Source of the DNA: Piscibacillus sp052246295
GTDB taxonomy: Bacteria > Bacillota > Bacilli > Bacillales > Alkalibacillaceae
Assembly (NCBI GenBank): GCA_052246295.1
Contig: JBQQCO010000004.1
Reading direction: 5' to 3' (one strand)
Length of the DNA stretch: 64,000 nucleotides
Shown piece after piece: positions 42,927 to 51,078 of this stretch (the stretch's first letter is position 1; the number at the start of each line of letters is the position of its first letter). The position numbers were made by a program, and so were the translations under genes. The notes below the pieces were generated by a model. That model was not told where the DNA came from and ran no database searches. It saw only the letters and a list, made by a program, of their open reading frames with translations.

Positions 42927-43919
42927 TTAAAGTAATTCTTCTGCTAATAATCGATAGACATTTAAACGCTTCTCTTGTGAGTGCGGGATGCTGACAATCA
43001 TCGCTTCATCAAATCCGTACTTCTCTTTTTCCTCTTGAAGTTGTTGGGCAACGTCTTTCGCTGAACCGACTAAATGCAGCTTACGAGCTTCTTGAATGCG
43101 TATGCGGTCCATCTCGGTTAATGGATATTCCTGAGCCTCTTCTGGGGTGATGTTTTGTGAGATCTCACCCTTCATGAGTTTCAGTCTTGAGATATCCTGT
43201 GGACCCGCTTCAAATTCAGCCTCTTCTTCCGTCTCAGCAACCGTCACCATGTACGACACGTTGATTTCTGGATTCTCCATAAACTCAGTCGGGATAAAAT
43301 TCACTCGATACGTATCTAAAATCTCTTTTGATAATTCACCATTAAAAAACTGAGCAAACGAGTAACCAACACCGATTTCACCAGCCTTCATCGCGCTATT
43401 GCCACTCGAACCTAACAACCACGCTTCAGGTAACTGTATACCTGTTGGGGCCGCCATTGTACGGCTATAAAGTTCTTCACTAGGTACTTGATCACTAATG
43501 TATTGAAGAGCTGTCTCAAATTTCTCGTACATATTATTGAGCATCGGCTGGCGGCCTTCAGACATCGCATACATACTGAAATGATCTCCACCCGGTGCTC
43601 GGCCGACACCAAAATCAATTCGTCCTGGTGAAAAGGCACTTAATGTTTTAAATACTTCTGCTAACTTTAGCGGCGAATAATGCATCATCATCACACCACC
43701 TGTCCCAAGACGAATTCGATCCGTTTTGGCTGCTATATGTGCAGTTGTAATCTCAGGAGCTGAACTTGCTAGAGCATTGGTGCCATGGTGTTCAGCCATC
43801 CACATTCTGTAATAGCCTAACTCTTCACCTAATTGAGCCAATTCCTCAGCATTCTTCAAAGCTTGTTCTGCTGTATTCCCTTTTGTCACTGGTGCTTGAT
43901 CTAATATGCTTAACCTCAT
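42927..43919 (-). CDS. Luciferase-like flavin-dependent oxidoreductase (LLM class)
   Basis: A 330-residue bacterial luciferase-fold protein, TIM barrel. The MsnO8-type subgroup start LSILDQAPVTKGNTAEQAL (3-21) is followed by YRMWMAEHHGTNALASSAPE (about 37-56), IRLGTGGVMMMHYSPLKLAE and IDFGVGRAPGG. These bind FMNH2 and oxidise an unknown substrate with O2. ATG at 43919 follows AAGGAGAT. It stands alone; the MFS gene diverges from it. Confidence 0.9.
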   Translation of the reverse strand: MRLSILDQAPVTKGNTAEQALKNAEELAQLGEELGYYRMWMAEHHGTNALASSAPEITTAHIAAKTDRIRLGTGGVMMMHYSPLKLAEVFKTLSAFSPGRIDFGVGRAPGGDHFSMYAMSEGRQPMLNNMYEKFETALQYISDQVPSEELYSRTMAAPTGIQLPEAWLLGSSGNSAMKAGEIGVGYSFAQFFNGELSKEILDTYRVNFIPTEFMENPEINVSYMVTVAETEEEAEFEAGPQDISRLKLMKGEISQNITPEEAQEYPLTEMDRIRIQEARKLHLVGSAKDVAQQLQEEKEKYGFDEAMIVSIPHSQEKRLNVYRLLAEELL

Positions 43920-44074
43920 TTATATATCTCCTTACTTTAAATTCACTCATTACTTTTTTATAGTAAATCAATTATTGGGATGAAGTCTAATCATGAGTTT
44001 TATCTGTTTAATTTTGACAAGAAATAAGTTATAGTAATTTACGTTGAATAAAAATTAGAAACAGAGGTTTACCT

Positions 44075-45229
44075 ATGACAGATCAACAATCATTAACACC
44101 ACTGAAAACCTTATTGTTCGCGTTTCACGCAACAAATACGATTATTATCAGTTATTTACCTGTTTATTTGGAAGGAAAAGGGTTAACAGGCTCACAAATT
44201 GGCTGGGTTCTAGCAGTCGGCCCACTCGCCTCCATATTGGCTCAACCTTTTTGGGGATATTTAAGTGATAAATATAAAACTGTTAAGAAAATCCTGTTAA
44301 TATGTGTATTTGGATTAATTATCTTTAGCTCAATATTCTTAAGTATGTCTCACTTCTTATGGATTATGTTTGTTGGGTTTTTCTTCTATTTCTTCGCCAC
44401 ACCAGTGGGAGCATTAGGTGATAGCTTAGCGCAAAGGAGAGCCGATGAAGTAGGAGTATCATTTGGTACCATTAGAACATGGGGGTCAGTCGGTTTTGCA
44501 ACCTCATCCCTTGTTATTGGACTAGTCTTAACCTATACAGGCGTAGAGTACATGATATGGCCATACCTTGCTTTCGCGTTTATTGCCTTATATGTCACGT
44601 TTAGGGTTAAAGATGTTGAAGTTTCAAAAGAACCAGTTAGTTTTGAGGACTTCAAACGACTTGTTTCCAATAAACCGTTTGTGATTTTCTTATTTTTTAT
44701 GATGTTCCTGACCATTTCGCACCGTGCGAATGATAGTTTTATCGGACTTTACATTAATCAGCTCGGCGGGACGAACTTCGTCATTGGGTCTGCATGGTTC
44801 ATTGGGGTCATCAGTGAAGCCATCGTGTTCGCGACAGCCGGATGGTGGTTTAGAAAATATCACACTTTAATCTTTGTTATTTTAGCAGGTGTAATCTATA
44901 GTTTCCGTTGGTTCTTGTTCGCAACAGCGGATTCATACTGGTTAGTACTTGCCCTGCAGTTCACGCACGGTCTTACATTCGGGATCCTTTATTTAGCATC
45001 CCTTGATTATGTCACGCGATTAATTCCGAAGCTTACGCAATCAACTGGACACTTGTTGTTCTACGCGGTGTTCTTTGGTATCTCAGGAATTATCGGATCG
45101 TTAATTGGGGGAGCACTGATTGATGTTTACGGCGGTGGCACTTTATACTTCGTCTTAGGAATCATCGCAGTAGCCGGAACCATCTTTATGACGCTATATC
45201 ATATTCTTCCATACGGTAAAAAAGCTTAA
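44075..45229 (+). CDS. MFS transporter, LacY/nucleoside-symporter-like
   Basis: A 384-residue, 12-helix major facilitator of the MFS_1_like (PF12832) kind. Visible parts: PLKTLLFAFHATNTIIISYLPVYL at the start (TM1), the loop 2-3 motif GYLSDKYKTVKK (about 70-81), GTIRTWGSVGFA (about 131-142), typical of this group, and TGHLLFYAVFFGISGIIGSLIGG in TM10-11. Relatives include phenyl propionate and nucleoside permeases; the substrate is not predictable. It ends at a shared terminator. Confidence 0.88.
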   Translation: MTDQQSLTPLKTLLFAFHATNTIIISYLPVYLEGKGLTGSQIGWVLAVGPLASILAQPFWGYLSDKYKTVKKILLICVFGLIIFSSIFLSMSHFLWIMFVGFFFYFFATPVGALGDSLAQRRADEVGVSFGTIRTWGSVGFATSSLVIGLVLTYTGVEYMIWPYLAFAFIALYVTFRVKDVEVSKEPVSFEDFKRLVSNKPFVIFLFFMMFLTISHRANDSFIGLYINQLGGTNFVIGSAWFIGVISEAIVFATAGWWFRKYHTLIFVILAGVIYSFRWFLFATADSYWLVLALQFTHGLTFGILYLASLDYVTRLIPKLTQSTGHLLFYAVFFGISGIIGSLIGGALIDVYGGGTLYFVLGIIAVAGTIFMTLYHILPYGKKA

Positions 45230-45250
45230 CGAGCAGGACTCCCTGCTCGT
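45229..45250. terminator. Bidirectional terminator
   Basis: Stem ACGAGCAGG/CCTGCTCGT between the convergent MFS and DUF4188 genes, overlapping the end of the former. Confidence 0.8.
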
Positions 45251-45253
45251 TAT

Positions 45254-45733
45254 TTAATGTCGTTCTAATCGTTTGGCAGCTGTTCGCTTCTTCGGTTCCA
45301 CTTTGTGATGACCAAGCGCTTTTCCCATACCATAGGCTGGCATATTGCCATAAATCGTTTCGTATTGTCCTGGGCTTAACACATACGTTTCGTGAAAAAT
45401 CCCAACATCTTTCGTGTGGCCTATTTTTCGGTTAAAATTTCTCCATGCTTCTAGATGAAGTTCGCCTTTTGAATAATTTAAGAGCTCGTCCAAGGAACGC
45501 CAATACTGAACAAGCTTAATCGTGCGTGTCCCCATCGTCATCTCATGTGAGTAAAAGCCGAGTTCCTCCTGATGCTCGTACAATTCTTTTAACATCTTCG
45601 GCATCGCCCTAAACACAGGCCACCATTTATGTACTTTCCGATATTTATTAATCCTCATTCCAATAGTAAATACGACAACTTCTTCATTATTGTCAGTTGT
45701 AAATCTTCCAGTATATATCCGTTCTCCCATCAT
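45254..45733 (-). CDS. DUF4188-family protein (dimeric alpha/beta-barrel monooxygenase-like)
   Basis: A 159-residue protein of the DUF4188 family, which has an alpha/beta-barrel fold like small heme or antibiotic monooxygenases. Recognisable parts: VVVFTIGMRINKYRKVHKWWPVF (about 19-41), the pattern GTRTIKLVQYWRSLDELLNYSK (about 69-90), HLEAWRNFNRKIG, and GIFHETYVLSPGQYETIYGNMP. No reaction is established. ATG at 45733 follows GAGGGAG. It is convergent to the MFS gene. Confidence 0.82.
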   Translation of the reverse strand: MMGERIYTGRFTTDNNEEVVVFTIGMRINKYRKVHKWWPVFRAMPKMLKELYEHQEELGFYSHEMTMGTRTIKLVQYWRSLDELLNYSKGELHLEAWRNFNRKIGHTKDVGIFHETYVLSPGQYETIYGNMPAYGMGKALGHHKVEPKKRTAAKRLERH

Positions 45734-45789
45734 TCTCCCTCCTCTATTCTAATATATAATTGTGAGTGAGAGATTATAACAGAAAAAAA

Positions 45790-45810
45790 GGAGTAAGACC
45801 CCCTTACTCC
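45790..45810. terminator. Terminator of the Cys/His-rich gene
   Basis: Stem GGAGTAAG/CTTACTCC with 5-nt loop overlapping the end of the gene; on the minus strand it is followed by TTTTTTTCT. Confidence 0.85.
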
Positions 45811-46028
45811 TAATAATCATAGAAATAGCAACAGACTATTTTAGGTTTTTTCTTGTGGCATTTATGACAGCCACATCCGCGATGAACGTCATCATATTTC
45901 TCAAAACAACAGACCTTTTTCACATGTTTGGGTTTAGAGCAAGGGCATGTACCTTTATGATAGCCTAATAACATATCTAGATATATATTATGATCATGAT
46001 GGCTCTTTCTGCGGCATGAATCACACAT
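45810..46028 (-). CDS. Cys/His-rich small protein, possible metal binder or spore protein
   Basis: A 72-residue protein with 11 Cys and 8 His. Pairs are arranged as MCDSC, SHHDH, TCPC, KVCC, RGCGCHKCH and IVCCYF. The start at ATG 46028 lies 8 nt behind GGAAAGG; an in-frame TTG at 46046 is an alternative but includes that ribosome site. Such composition fits metal binding or a crosslinked spore coat protein; I recognise no family. It has its own terminator and stands alone, which supports a real gene. Confidence 0.68.
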   Translation of the reverse strand: MCDSCRRKSHHDHNIYLDMLLGYHKGTCPCSKPKHVKKVCCFEKYDDVHRGCGCHKCHKKKPKIVCCYFYDY

Positions 46029-46112
46029 AGGGCATTTCCTTTCCAAGAATAGACTTATATGATTAATTTATTAAAAATCTATTAAAAGGAAACGGCCTCT
46101 GACCTAAATCTA

Positions 46113-46853
46113 TTATTTTTCACAACTTACCTTTGCTACATTGAAAAATCCATCATCTTTTTCAATAACAGCCTTACCACCCTTATCTAAACACTCTTCA
46201 AGGATTTCACCATTTTGTTCACTAGCTAAATCAATGCGAATAAACTGAATCACAATCACTGACATGGCCACGATTAATGTGCTGACCGTTACGATTCCTA
46301 ATAGTTTTGATAGATTAATTGGTTGTTGCTTCTTTTTTGAAAAGTTATATGTTCCTTGCACAAACTGTCGCATGTCTAAGTAGTAAATTAGGTTATGAAT
46401 GATGAGTAACGCGAAAACCATTAGGATGTAAAAATATCGGTCTAATGGAAAGAACATCGTCATGACAATTATTGGTAAAGCGTTGGTATATAATGTGTAG
46501 ACCTTTCTTGTTGCGTTCTGAGTTACCCGATTAAGTAGCTCATCATCCTCAATGAACTCTCCTGGCTTAATCGTTAAAAAAGGCATTTTTTGATTAGGAT
46601 TGGCCTTGTTATGTTTTCTCCATTTTATCGTATAAAGTAAGAAAAATAAGGTAAACAAACCTAACCCCGCTATGGTTGAAAACACAACTCCGATATTCCA
46701 AACCGACCCCTCTTCTGTAAATTGAACCACAATCTCAGAGTCGTACCAAAGCGCATCAACCCAATGAACGACTCCATAAGCAAAAATCATAAATATCAGA
46801 AATAACGCGACGTTCCATAACGGATACTGGACCCTTAAATCTTTAAGACTCAT
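46113..46853 (-). CDS. Membrane protein paired with an XRE regulator
   Basis: A 246-residue protein with five or six membrane helices: about 12-32, 50-75, 122-142, 146-162, 185-207. A cytosolic segment between helices 2 and 3 contains FLTIKPGEFIEDDELLNRVT, reminiscent of DUF3169 proteins that accompany small XRE regulators, and an extracellular C-terminal tail has two Cys (LEECLDKGG and VSCEK). Its ATG lies 1 bp past the regulator's stop, with the ribosome site inside that gene, so the two are co-translated. Function unknown. Confidence 0.75.
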   Translation of the reverse strand: MSLKDLRVQYPLWNVALFLIFMIFAYGVVHWVDALWYDSEIVVQFTEEGSVWNIGVVFSTIAGLGLFTLFFLLYTIKWRKHNKANPNQKMPFLTIKPGEFIEDDELLNRVTQNATRKVYTLYTNALPIIVMTMFFPLDRYFYILMVFALLIIHNLIYYLDMRQFVQGTYNFSKKKQQPINLSKLLGIVTVSTLIVAMSVIVIQFIRIDLASEQNGEILEECLDKGGKAVIEKDDGFFNVAKVSCEK

Positions 46854-46854
46854 C

Positions 46855-47058
46855 TTATTCCCCCTCTTCTAGCCAAAACAAATCATCCACTGACGTCTGA
46901 AGCGACTGAGCAAGACTTAATGCTAGGGTAATCGATGGCGAGAAATCACCTTTTTCAATAAACCCGATTGTCTGCCTAGTCACTCCTACTTGGTTGGCTA
47001 ACTCTGTTTGCGAAAAGCCATGCCTTGCCCTCAGTTCCCTCACTCTGTTTCCTAGCAT
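46855..47058 (-). CDS. Small XRE-family regulator
   Basis: A 67-residue stand-alone HTH_3 DNA-binding protein: RVRELRARHGFSQTELANQVG, then VTRQTIGFIEKGDFSPSITLAL, and the end LFWLEEGE. It belongs to the YozG/Xre-like short regulators that usually repress their own operon together with a membrane protein gene, as here. I use the ATG at 47058, behind AGAGGGAATGG; upstream in-frame codons lack a ribosome site. The AT-rich stretch 47075-47130 probably holds the promoter and operator. Confidence 0.88.
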   Translation of the reverse strand: MLGNRVRELRARHGFSQTELANQVGVTRQTIGFIEKGDFSPSITLALSLAQSLQTSVDDLFWLEEGE

Positions 47059-47159
47059 TCCATTCCCTCTTTTGTTAATTATAATATACATAATGTAAAC
47101 TATACTTAACATTTTGTCAACTACATCTAACATATGGAGTTCTTGTCTTATTAATTCGT

Positions 47160-47325
47160 AAGTTTTCTAGTATTTCATATTTTTTTCTAGTAAAACTTCA
47201 AAATTATCTAGTAAAATCCGGATATTGTCTAGTGAATTTTCAAAATTGTCTAGTAAAATCTCGATATTGTCTAGTAAACTTCAAAATTGTCTAGTAATAA
47301 GTAATTTTGTCTAGTAAATTCGTGT
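47160..47325. repeat. 20/21-bp phased word array, TCTAGTAAA type (8 units)
   Basis: TCTAG words start at 47166, 47186, 47207, 47228, 47249, 47270, 47290 and 47310, steps of 20 or 21 bp. Most continue as TCTAGTAAAA, and two filler types alternate: CTTCAAAATT and ATCCGGATATT-like. One frame reads SSKTSKL, SSKIRIL, SSEFSKL, SSKISIL. It lies in the 370-bp gap between the XRE gene promoter and the DUF1284 terminator and fills most of it. Confidence 0.88.
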
Positions 47326-47392
47326 TTGTGATCATCTTAATTAGAAATACACGTCATCCTATAAAATCAGAAAGCAAATAAGAGACATACGT

Positions 47393-47424
47393 AAAACTGC
47401 CGCGTACATCACCGCGGCAGTTTT
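47393..47424 (-). terminator. Terminator of the DUF1284 gene
   Basis: A 12-bp GC-rich stem AAAACTGCCGCG/CGCGGCAGTTTT, 7 bp from the stop codon. Confidence 0.88.
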
Positions 47425-47430
47425 ATAAAT

Positions 47431-47847
47431 TCAATTAATCTTTCTTAACCCTTTTCCGTCTAAAACCTCCTGCACCCCTTCTTCACAAACACCATATGTA
47501 CGCCAGGTGCAAGATTCACAGATGGACATGATATCCGAGGGGACAACATTCTCAGTAATTTGTTGTTCTACCTCTTCCCAACTGATCACTTGTCCAATCT
47601 TTAAACCTAATCTTTCTAAAATCACAGCATCCCGATCATAGATGTGTTCATCCTGACAGTGCTGCTCACCATCATTGGGGTATTTTGCACAAAGGTGATC
47701 GGGCCCTTTTACTAATTTAATTAAGGTTTGGGGATTATTCCTAAGTTTTTGATGAACATGAGTCATATTTTTCACAAACTCTTGAGAGTAGCCCATGCCT
47801 CTATAACCAAGTAAGCAGAAAAGATGGTGCCCTCTTAACTCATACAT
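47431..47847 (-). CDS. DUF1284-family protein
   Basis: A 138-residue protein of the DUF1284 family. Visible: LRGHHLFCLLGYRGMGYS (4-21), KLVKGPDHLCAKYPNDGEQHCQDEHI (about 43-68) and SICESCTWRTYGVC (about 109-122). Five or more conserved Cys, with CESC and the earlier C, suggest metal or iron-sulfur binding, which I infer only from the pattern. ATG at 47847 follows GGAGGCA. It has its own terminator and no operon partner. Confidence 0.82.
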   Translation of the reverse strand: MYELRGHHLFCLLGYRGMGYSQEFVKNMTHVHQKLRNNPQTLIKLVKGPDHLCAKYPNDGEQHCQDEHIYDRDAVILERLGLKIGQVISWEEVEQQITENVVPSDIMSICESCTWRTYGVCEEGVQEVLDGKGLRKIN

Positions 47848-47940
47848 GAAAATGCCTCCAATTGTTAACTCGTTTTTTTATTTAGTTAACATTTATTTTA
47901 ACATATTAAAAGGGACTTGAATGTTCAAGCCCCTAAACAA

Positions 47941-48507
47941 TTAGTGATGTTCTTCAGCTTCCATCGCATCCTGCTTTGTTTCATGTACAGTGCCAAAAGG
48001 ATGTTCTGGCGGTGCATAGATGGAGTAAAGCTTCAGCGGTTTATTGCCTGTGTTAATTAAATTATGATACTTTCCTGCCGGGATCATGATGGCGTCATCC
48101 GCAAAGACAGGTTGACGGAAATCGAGTTGATCTTCGCTGTCTCCCATTAATGTTAACCCTTGACCCTCCTCAATTCTTAAAAATTGATCCGTTTCAGGGT
48201 GGACTTCAAGACCTATGTCTTCACCTACGCCAATACTCATGAGTGTTACTTGTAAGTACTCACCAGTCCATAGTGCGCGTCTGAAAAACTGATTATTCGT
48301 TGTCGCTTTTTCTATATCAACTACAAACGGTTCTCCTCCAAAATCTTCTCTTCCACTCATGACATGTTGTTTGTTCATTTGATTTGGCATCTGTTGATTA
48401 GGCATCATTTGCGCATTTGATTGATTCTGATTCCAGTTGTTATAACCCCAGTTATTATTAGGTCTCGCTTGGTACCATGGGTTAAACCCATTAGGATAAT
48501 GATACAT
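47941..48507 (-). CDS. Cupin-domain protein with Asn/Gln-rich N terminus
   Basis: A 188-residue protein. Residues 1-48 are rich in Asn, Gln, Pro, Trp and Met (NNWGYNNWNQNQS), like spore coat proteins. A cupin beta barrel follows: motif 1 GLEVHPETDQFLRIEEGQG (about 101-119) and motif 2 IPAGKYHNLINTGNKPLKLY (about 142-161), with the metal-ligand His and Glu positions. The C terminus is His-rich (EAEEHH). It may be a spore-surface cupin, but that is inference from composition. ATG at 48507 follows AAAGGGGA. Confidence 0.82.
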   Translation of the reverse strand: MYHYPNGFNPWYQARPNNNWGYNNWNQNQSNAQMMPNQQMPNQMNKQHVMSGREDFGGEPFVVDIEKATTNNQFFRRALWTGEYLQVTLMSIGVGEDIGLEVHPETDQFLRIEEGQGLTLMGDSEDQLDFRQPVFADDAIMIPAGKYHNLINTGNKPLKLYSIYAPPEHPFGTVHETKQDAMEAEEHH

Positions 48508-48702
48508 ACGAGTATTCCCCTTTCACATTTTTACTCATTCACACTATCCTATGCCATTGCCTAATAATGTGTAAATTATTTTTAAATAAATTGGGCCCAA
48601 AACCCAGTTCATTTAAATAAAATAAAGTCCATATACAATCTCCTAAAACTCTTGATACAACCAATCTACTCAGACAACCCCTTATATATGTTACATAAGA
48701 AA

Positions 48703-48734
48703 AGTAGCTCAACTGGTTTCCCAATTGAGCTACT
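48703..48734 (-). terminator. Terminator of the proline symporter gene
   Basis: A 10-bp stem AGTAGCTCAA/TTGAGCTACT followed on the minus strand by TTTCTTATG, 10 bp after the stop codon at 48745. Confidence 0.85.
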
Positions 48735-48744
48735 CGACTTAATA

Positions 48745-50253
48745 TTATGAATTTGCGATTTCTTTAGCTTGATCGAATTCATCTTGAATTTCTTTAGAAG
48801 GCGCTTTTCCTAACAAGCTAACCACGATTGCGACCGCACCAGCTAAGATAAATCCTGGAACTAATTCGTATAAGTCACTTGGCACAAATTCCGCCCAAAC
48901 AACGACTGTTACGGCACCTGTGATGATACCAAGTAGTGCTCCATCTCGTGTCATGCGCTTCCAGAATAATGAAAGCAAGATAATTGGTCCAAAGGCGGCA
49001 CCAAATCCTGCCCACGCATAGGCAACTAATTCGAGTACTAGCTTTTCATTTGCCGATGCAATCCATACCGCAAGTAAGGCAATCACGATAACAGATATAC
49101 GCGCAACCCATACAAGCTCTGTATTAGAAGCATTTCTTCTAATAAAACCTTTGTAGAAGTCCTCTGCTACAGCAGAAGATGATACTAATAATTGAGAGTC
49201 AACGGTACTCATAATAGCAGCTAAGATTGCTGCCAATAAAATACCTGCGACAATTGGATGTGTTAATAATTGAGTTAATGCAATAAATACTGTCTCTTCA
49301 TCAGCTAAGACTCCACCAGACATTTCAATACCACGTTCAGCTAGGGCAGCAGATACATCAGCCGTCGCAATATAAGCATAACCCGCTATCCCGACAAACA
49401 CAGCACCGAATAATGACAGAACCATCCACGACATACCGATAAATCTAGCGGTTGGTACATCTTTCGTTGAGCGGATTGCCATAAATCTAGCTAAGATATG
49501 AGGCTGACCAAAATATCCAAGCCCCCACGCAAGGGACGAAATAATCCCAATCGTTGAAACTCCTTGGATCATCTGAAGATTTTCACCTTCTGTTAAGCTT
49601 CCGACGACATTAACAGCTTCGTTCCAACCACCTGCATTTTGAATGGCTAAGAATGGTAAAACAATTAACGCTAAGAACATTAATAACCCCTGGATAAAAT
49701 CAGTCCAACTTACCGCAATAAAACCACCTAAGAATGTGTAACCAATAATAACAATACTTCCGATAATTAGTGCGTTAGTAGTCGATAAGCCAAAACTACT
49801 GCTAAATAATTTCGCTCCACCTACTAAACCAGACGCGGTATAAAACGTAAAGAATAATAAAATAACTGCTGCAGAAGCGATACGTAATGAACGAGATCGA
49901 TCTCTAAAACGTTGTTCAAAAAAATCCGGAATCGTAATGGCATTGTTTGATACTTCTGTGTATACGCGTAACCGTTTCGCGACAAACTGCCAATTCAAGT
50001 AGGCACCAATCGTTAAACCGACTGCAATCCAAGCCTCAGCCAGCCCAGAAATATAAATGGCACCTGGTAATCCAAGAATGAGCCAACTACTCATATCTGA
50101 AGCACCAGCACTAAGCGCAGCAACACCCGGGCCTAGCTTTCGTCCACCAAGAAAATAGTCTGATAGGTTCGTCGTTAGCTTGTAACCAACTAGACCAAGG
50201 ACTAACATACCAACTATGTAAATAATAAACGTCATTAAAATAGCCGTATCCAT
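48745..50253 (-). CDS. opuE: Sodium/proline symporter
   Basis: A 502-residue carrier of the sodium:solute symporter (SSF) family with 13 membrane helices, of the PutP/OpuE type. Diagnostic parts: SDYFLGGRKLGPGVAALSAGASDMSSWL (about 32-59), GSIVIIGYTFLGGFIAVSWTDFIQG (about 165-190), WGLGYFGQPHILARFMAI (about 242-259) and AAILAAIMSTVDSQLL (about 325-340). It takes up proline with sodium, either as nutrient or osmoprotectant; B. subtilis opuE also lies just upstream of gatCAB. Its ATG overlaps the stop of the 36-residue ORF by 1 bp. Confidence 0.94.
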   Translation of the reverse strand: MDTAILMTFIIYIVGMLVLGLVGYKLTTNLSDYFLGGRKLGPGVAALSAGASDMSSWLILGLPGAIYISGLAEAWIAVGLTIGAYLNWQFVAKRLRVYTEVSNNAITIPDFFEQRFRDRSRSLRIASAAVILLFFTFYTASGLVGGAKLFSSSFGLSTTNALIIGSIVIIGYTFLGGFIAVSWTDFIQGLLMFLALIVLPFLAIQNAGGWNEAVNVVGSLTEGENLQMIQGVSTIGIISSLAWGLGYFGQPHILARFMAIRSTKDVPTARFIGMSWMVLSLFGAVFVGIAGYAYIATADVSAALAERGIEMSGGVLADEETVFIALTQLLTHPIVAGILLAAILAAIMSTVDSQLLVSSSAVAEDFYKGFIRRNASNTELVWVARISVIVIALLAVWIASANEKLVLELVAYAWAGFGAAFGPIILLSLFWKRMTRDGALLGIITGAVTVVVWAEFVPSDLYELVPGFILAGAVAIVVSLLGKAPSKEIQDEFDQAKEIANS

Positions 50254-50363
50254 TATTTATTGCCACGCTCCTTCCAATACGAAATAAATGATAGAATAAC
50301 CACTGCTGACATTGGCACAAATAACCAGAACCAAGTGCCAAATGATAGACTATACTCTTCCAT
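50253..50363 (-). CDS. Symporter small accessory protein, 36 residues
   Basis: ATG at 50363 lies 6 nt after AAGGAGG, and the frame ends in TAA sharing one base with the symporter ATG (TAATG). The product, MEEYSLSFGTWFWLFVPMSA then VVILSFISYWKERGNK, has one membrane helix (about 12-29) with a basic C-terminal end. Small one-helix ORFs at this position are known in front of some SSF symporters, and I recall the annotation symporter small accessory protein. Translation coupling implies a 1:1 partner or assembly role; this is inference. Confidence 0.78.
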   Translation of the reverse strand: MEEYSLSFGTWFWLFVPMSAVVILSFISYWKERGNK

Positions 50364-50503
50364 TTACCTTCCTCCTTCTATTTTGTATAACTAATAATTC
50401 TACACTAATTTTCGGAATATTCAAATTTTAGTCCTAGTATAAAGTATTCAATAATCTTATGGACATGCGAAAAAATAGTTATTCCCAACCCTTACAGAAT
50501 TTG

Positions 50504-50956
50504 CTACAAAAGCTTTACTTCCCAAGTTTCCCCTGTCTGTTCATAGAAGAATTCACTTAGGTCTTTAGACTCAAACACTTTAAACATATCCTCAAAGTCA
50601 TTGGCAAGTTGATAGTTTTTCAGTTCATTCTTATGTATCCAGAAAACCTCACCTTCATCAGATGAGACCAGGTCACCGTCGTACTGATCCGTTTTATAAA
50701 AGAACACGATGTAACGTTCTTGATTTTTAGTCTGAAACTGTTTCACGCCACACAGTTCTGGATTTCTTACAGCTAATCCCGTCTCCTCATAAACTTCCCT
50801 AATAACAGAATCTGCAAAAGACTCTCCACGCTCTATATGCCCACCTGGAAAAGTAATGCCTGGCCATGATTTACCGACTCGATCTTGAACTAAAATATGG
50901 TCTCCATCGTATACCATACACATATTGGTCAGAATCACTTGCTCACTTTTACCCAT
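50504..50956 (-). CDS. Nudix hydrolase
   Basis: A 150-residue Nudix protein. The Nudix box GX5EX7REUXEEXGU is present as GGHIERGESFADSVIREVYEETGL (about residues 38-61). The opening VILTNMCMVYDGDHILVQDR is typical of MutT-like enzymes that hydrolyse nucleoside diphosphate-X compounds, e.g. 8-oxo-dGTP. Substrate is unknown. ATG at 50956 lies after AAGGGG. It is divergent to the deacetylase gene. Confidence 0.9.
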   Translation of the reverse strand: MGKSEQVILTNMCMVYDGDHILVQDRVGKSWPGITFPGGHIERGESFADSVIREVYEETGLAVRNPELCGVKQFQTKNQERYIVFFYKTDQYDGDLVSSDEGEVFWIHKNELKNYQLANDFEDMFKVFESKDLSEFFYEQTGETWEVKLL

Positions 50957-51078
50957 ACTCAATTACCCCTTTTTATTTTATACTATCATATTAACAGTAC
51001 ATCTATTAAATTGACAGAAGACTAGAAGGAATCTAATAATAAAGAGAGAGCTAAAATTAGCCAATAAAGGAGTTAAAC

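Noticed and set aside
47160..47325. CRISPR array
   Set aside because: The repeat word is only about 10 bp with 10-11 bp filler; there are no cas genes and fillers alternate, so it is not CRISPR.
48539..48724. 61-residue minus-strand ORF before the cupin gene
   Set aside because: No ribosome site, no recognisable composition, and it covers the terminator of the symporter gene.
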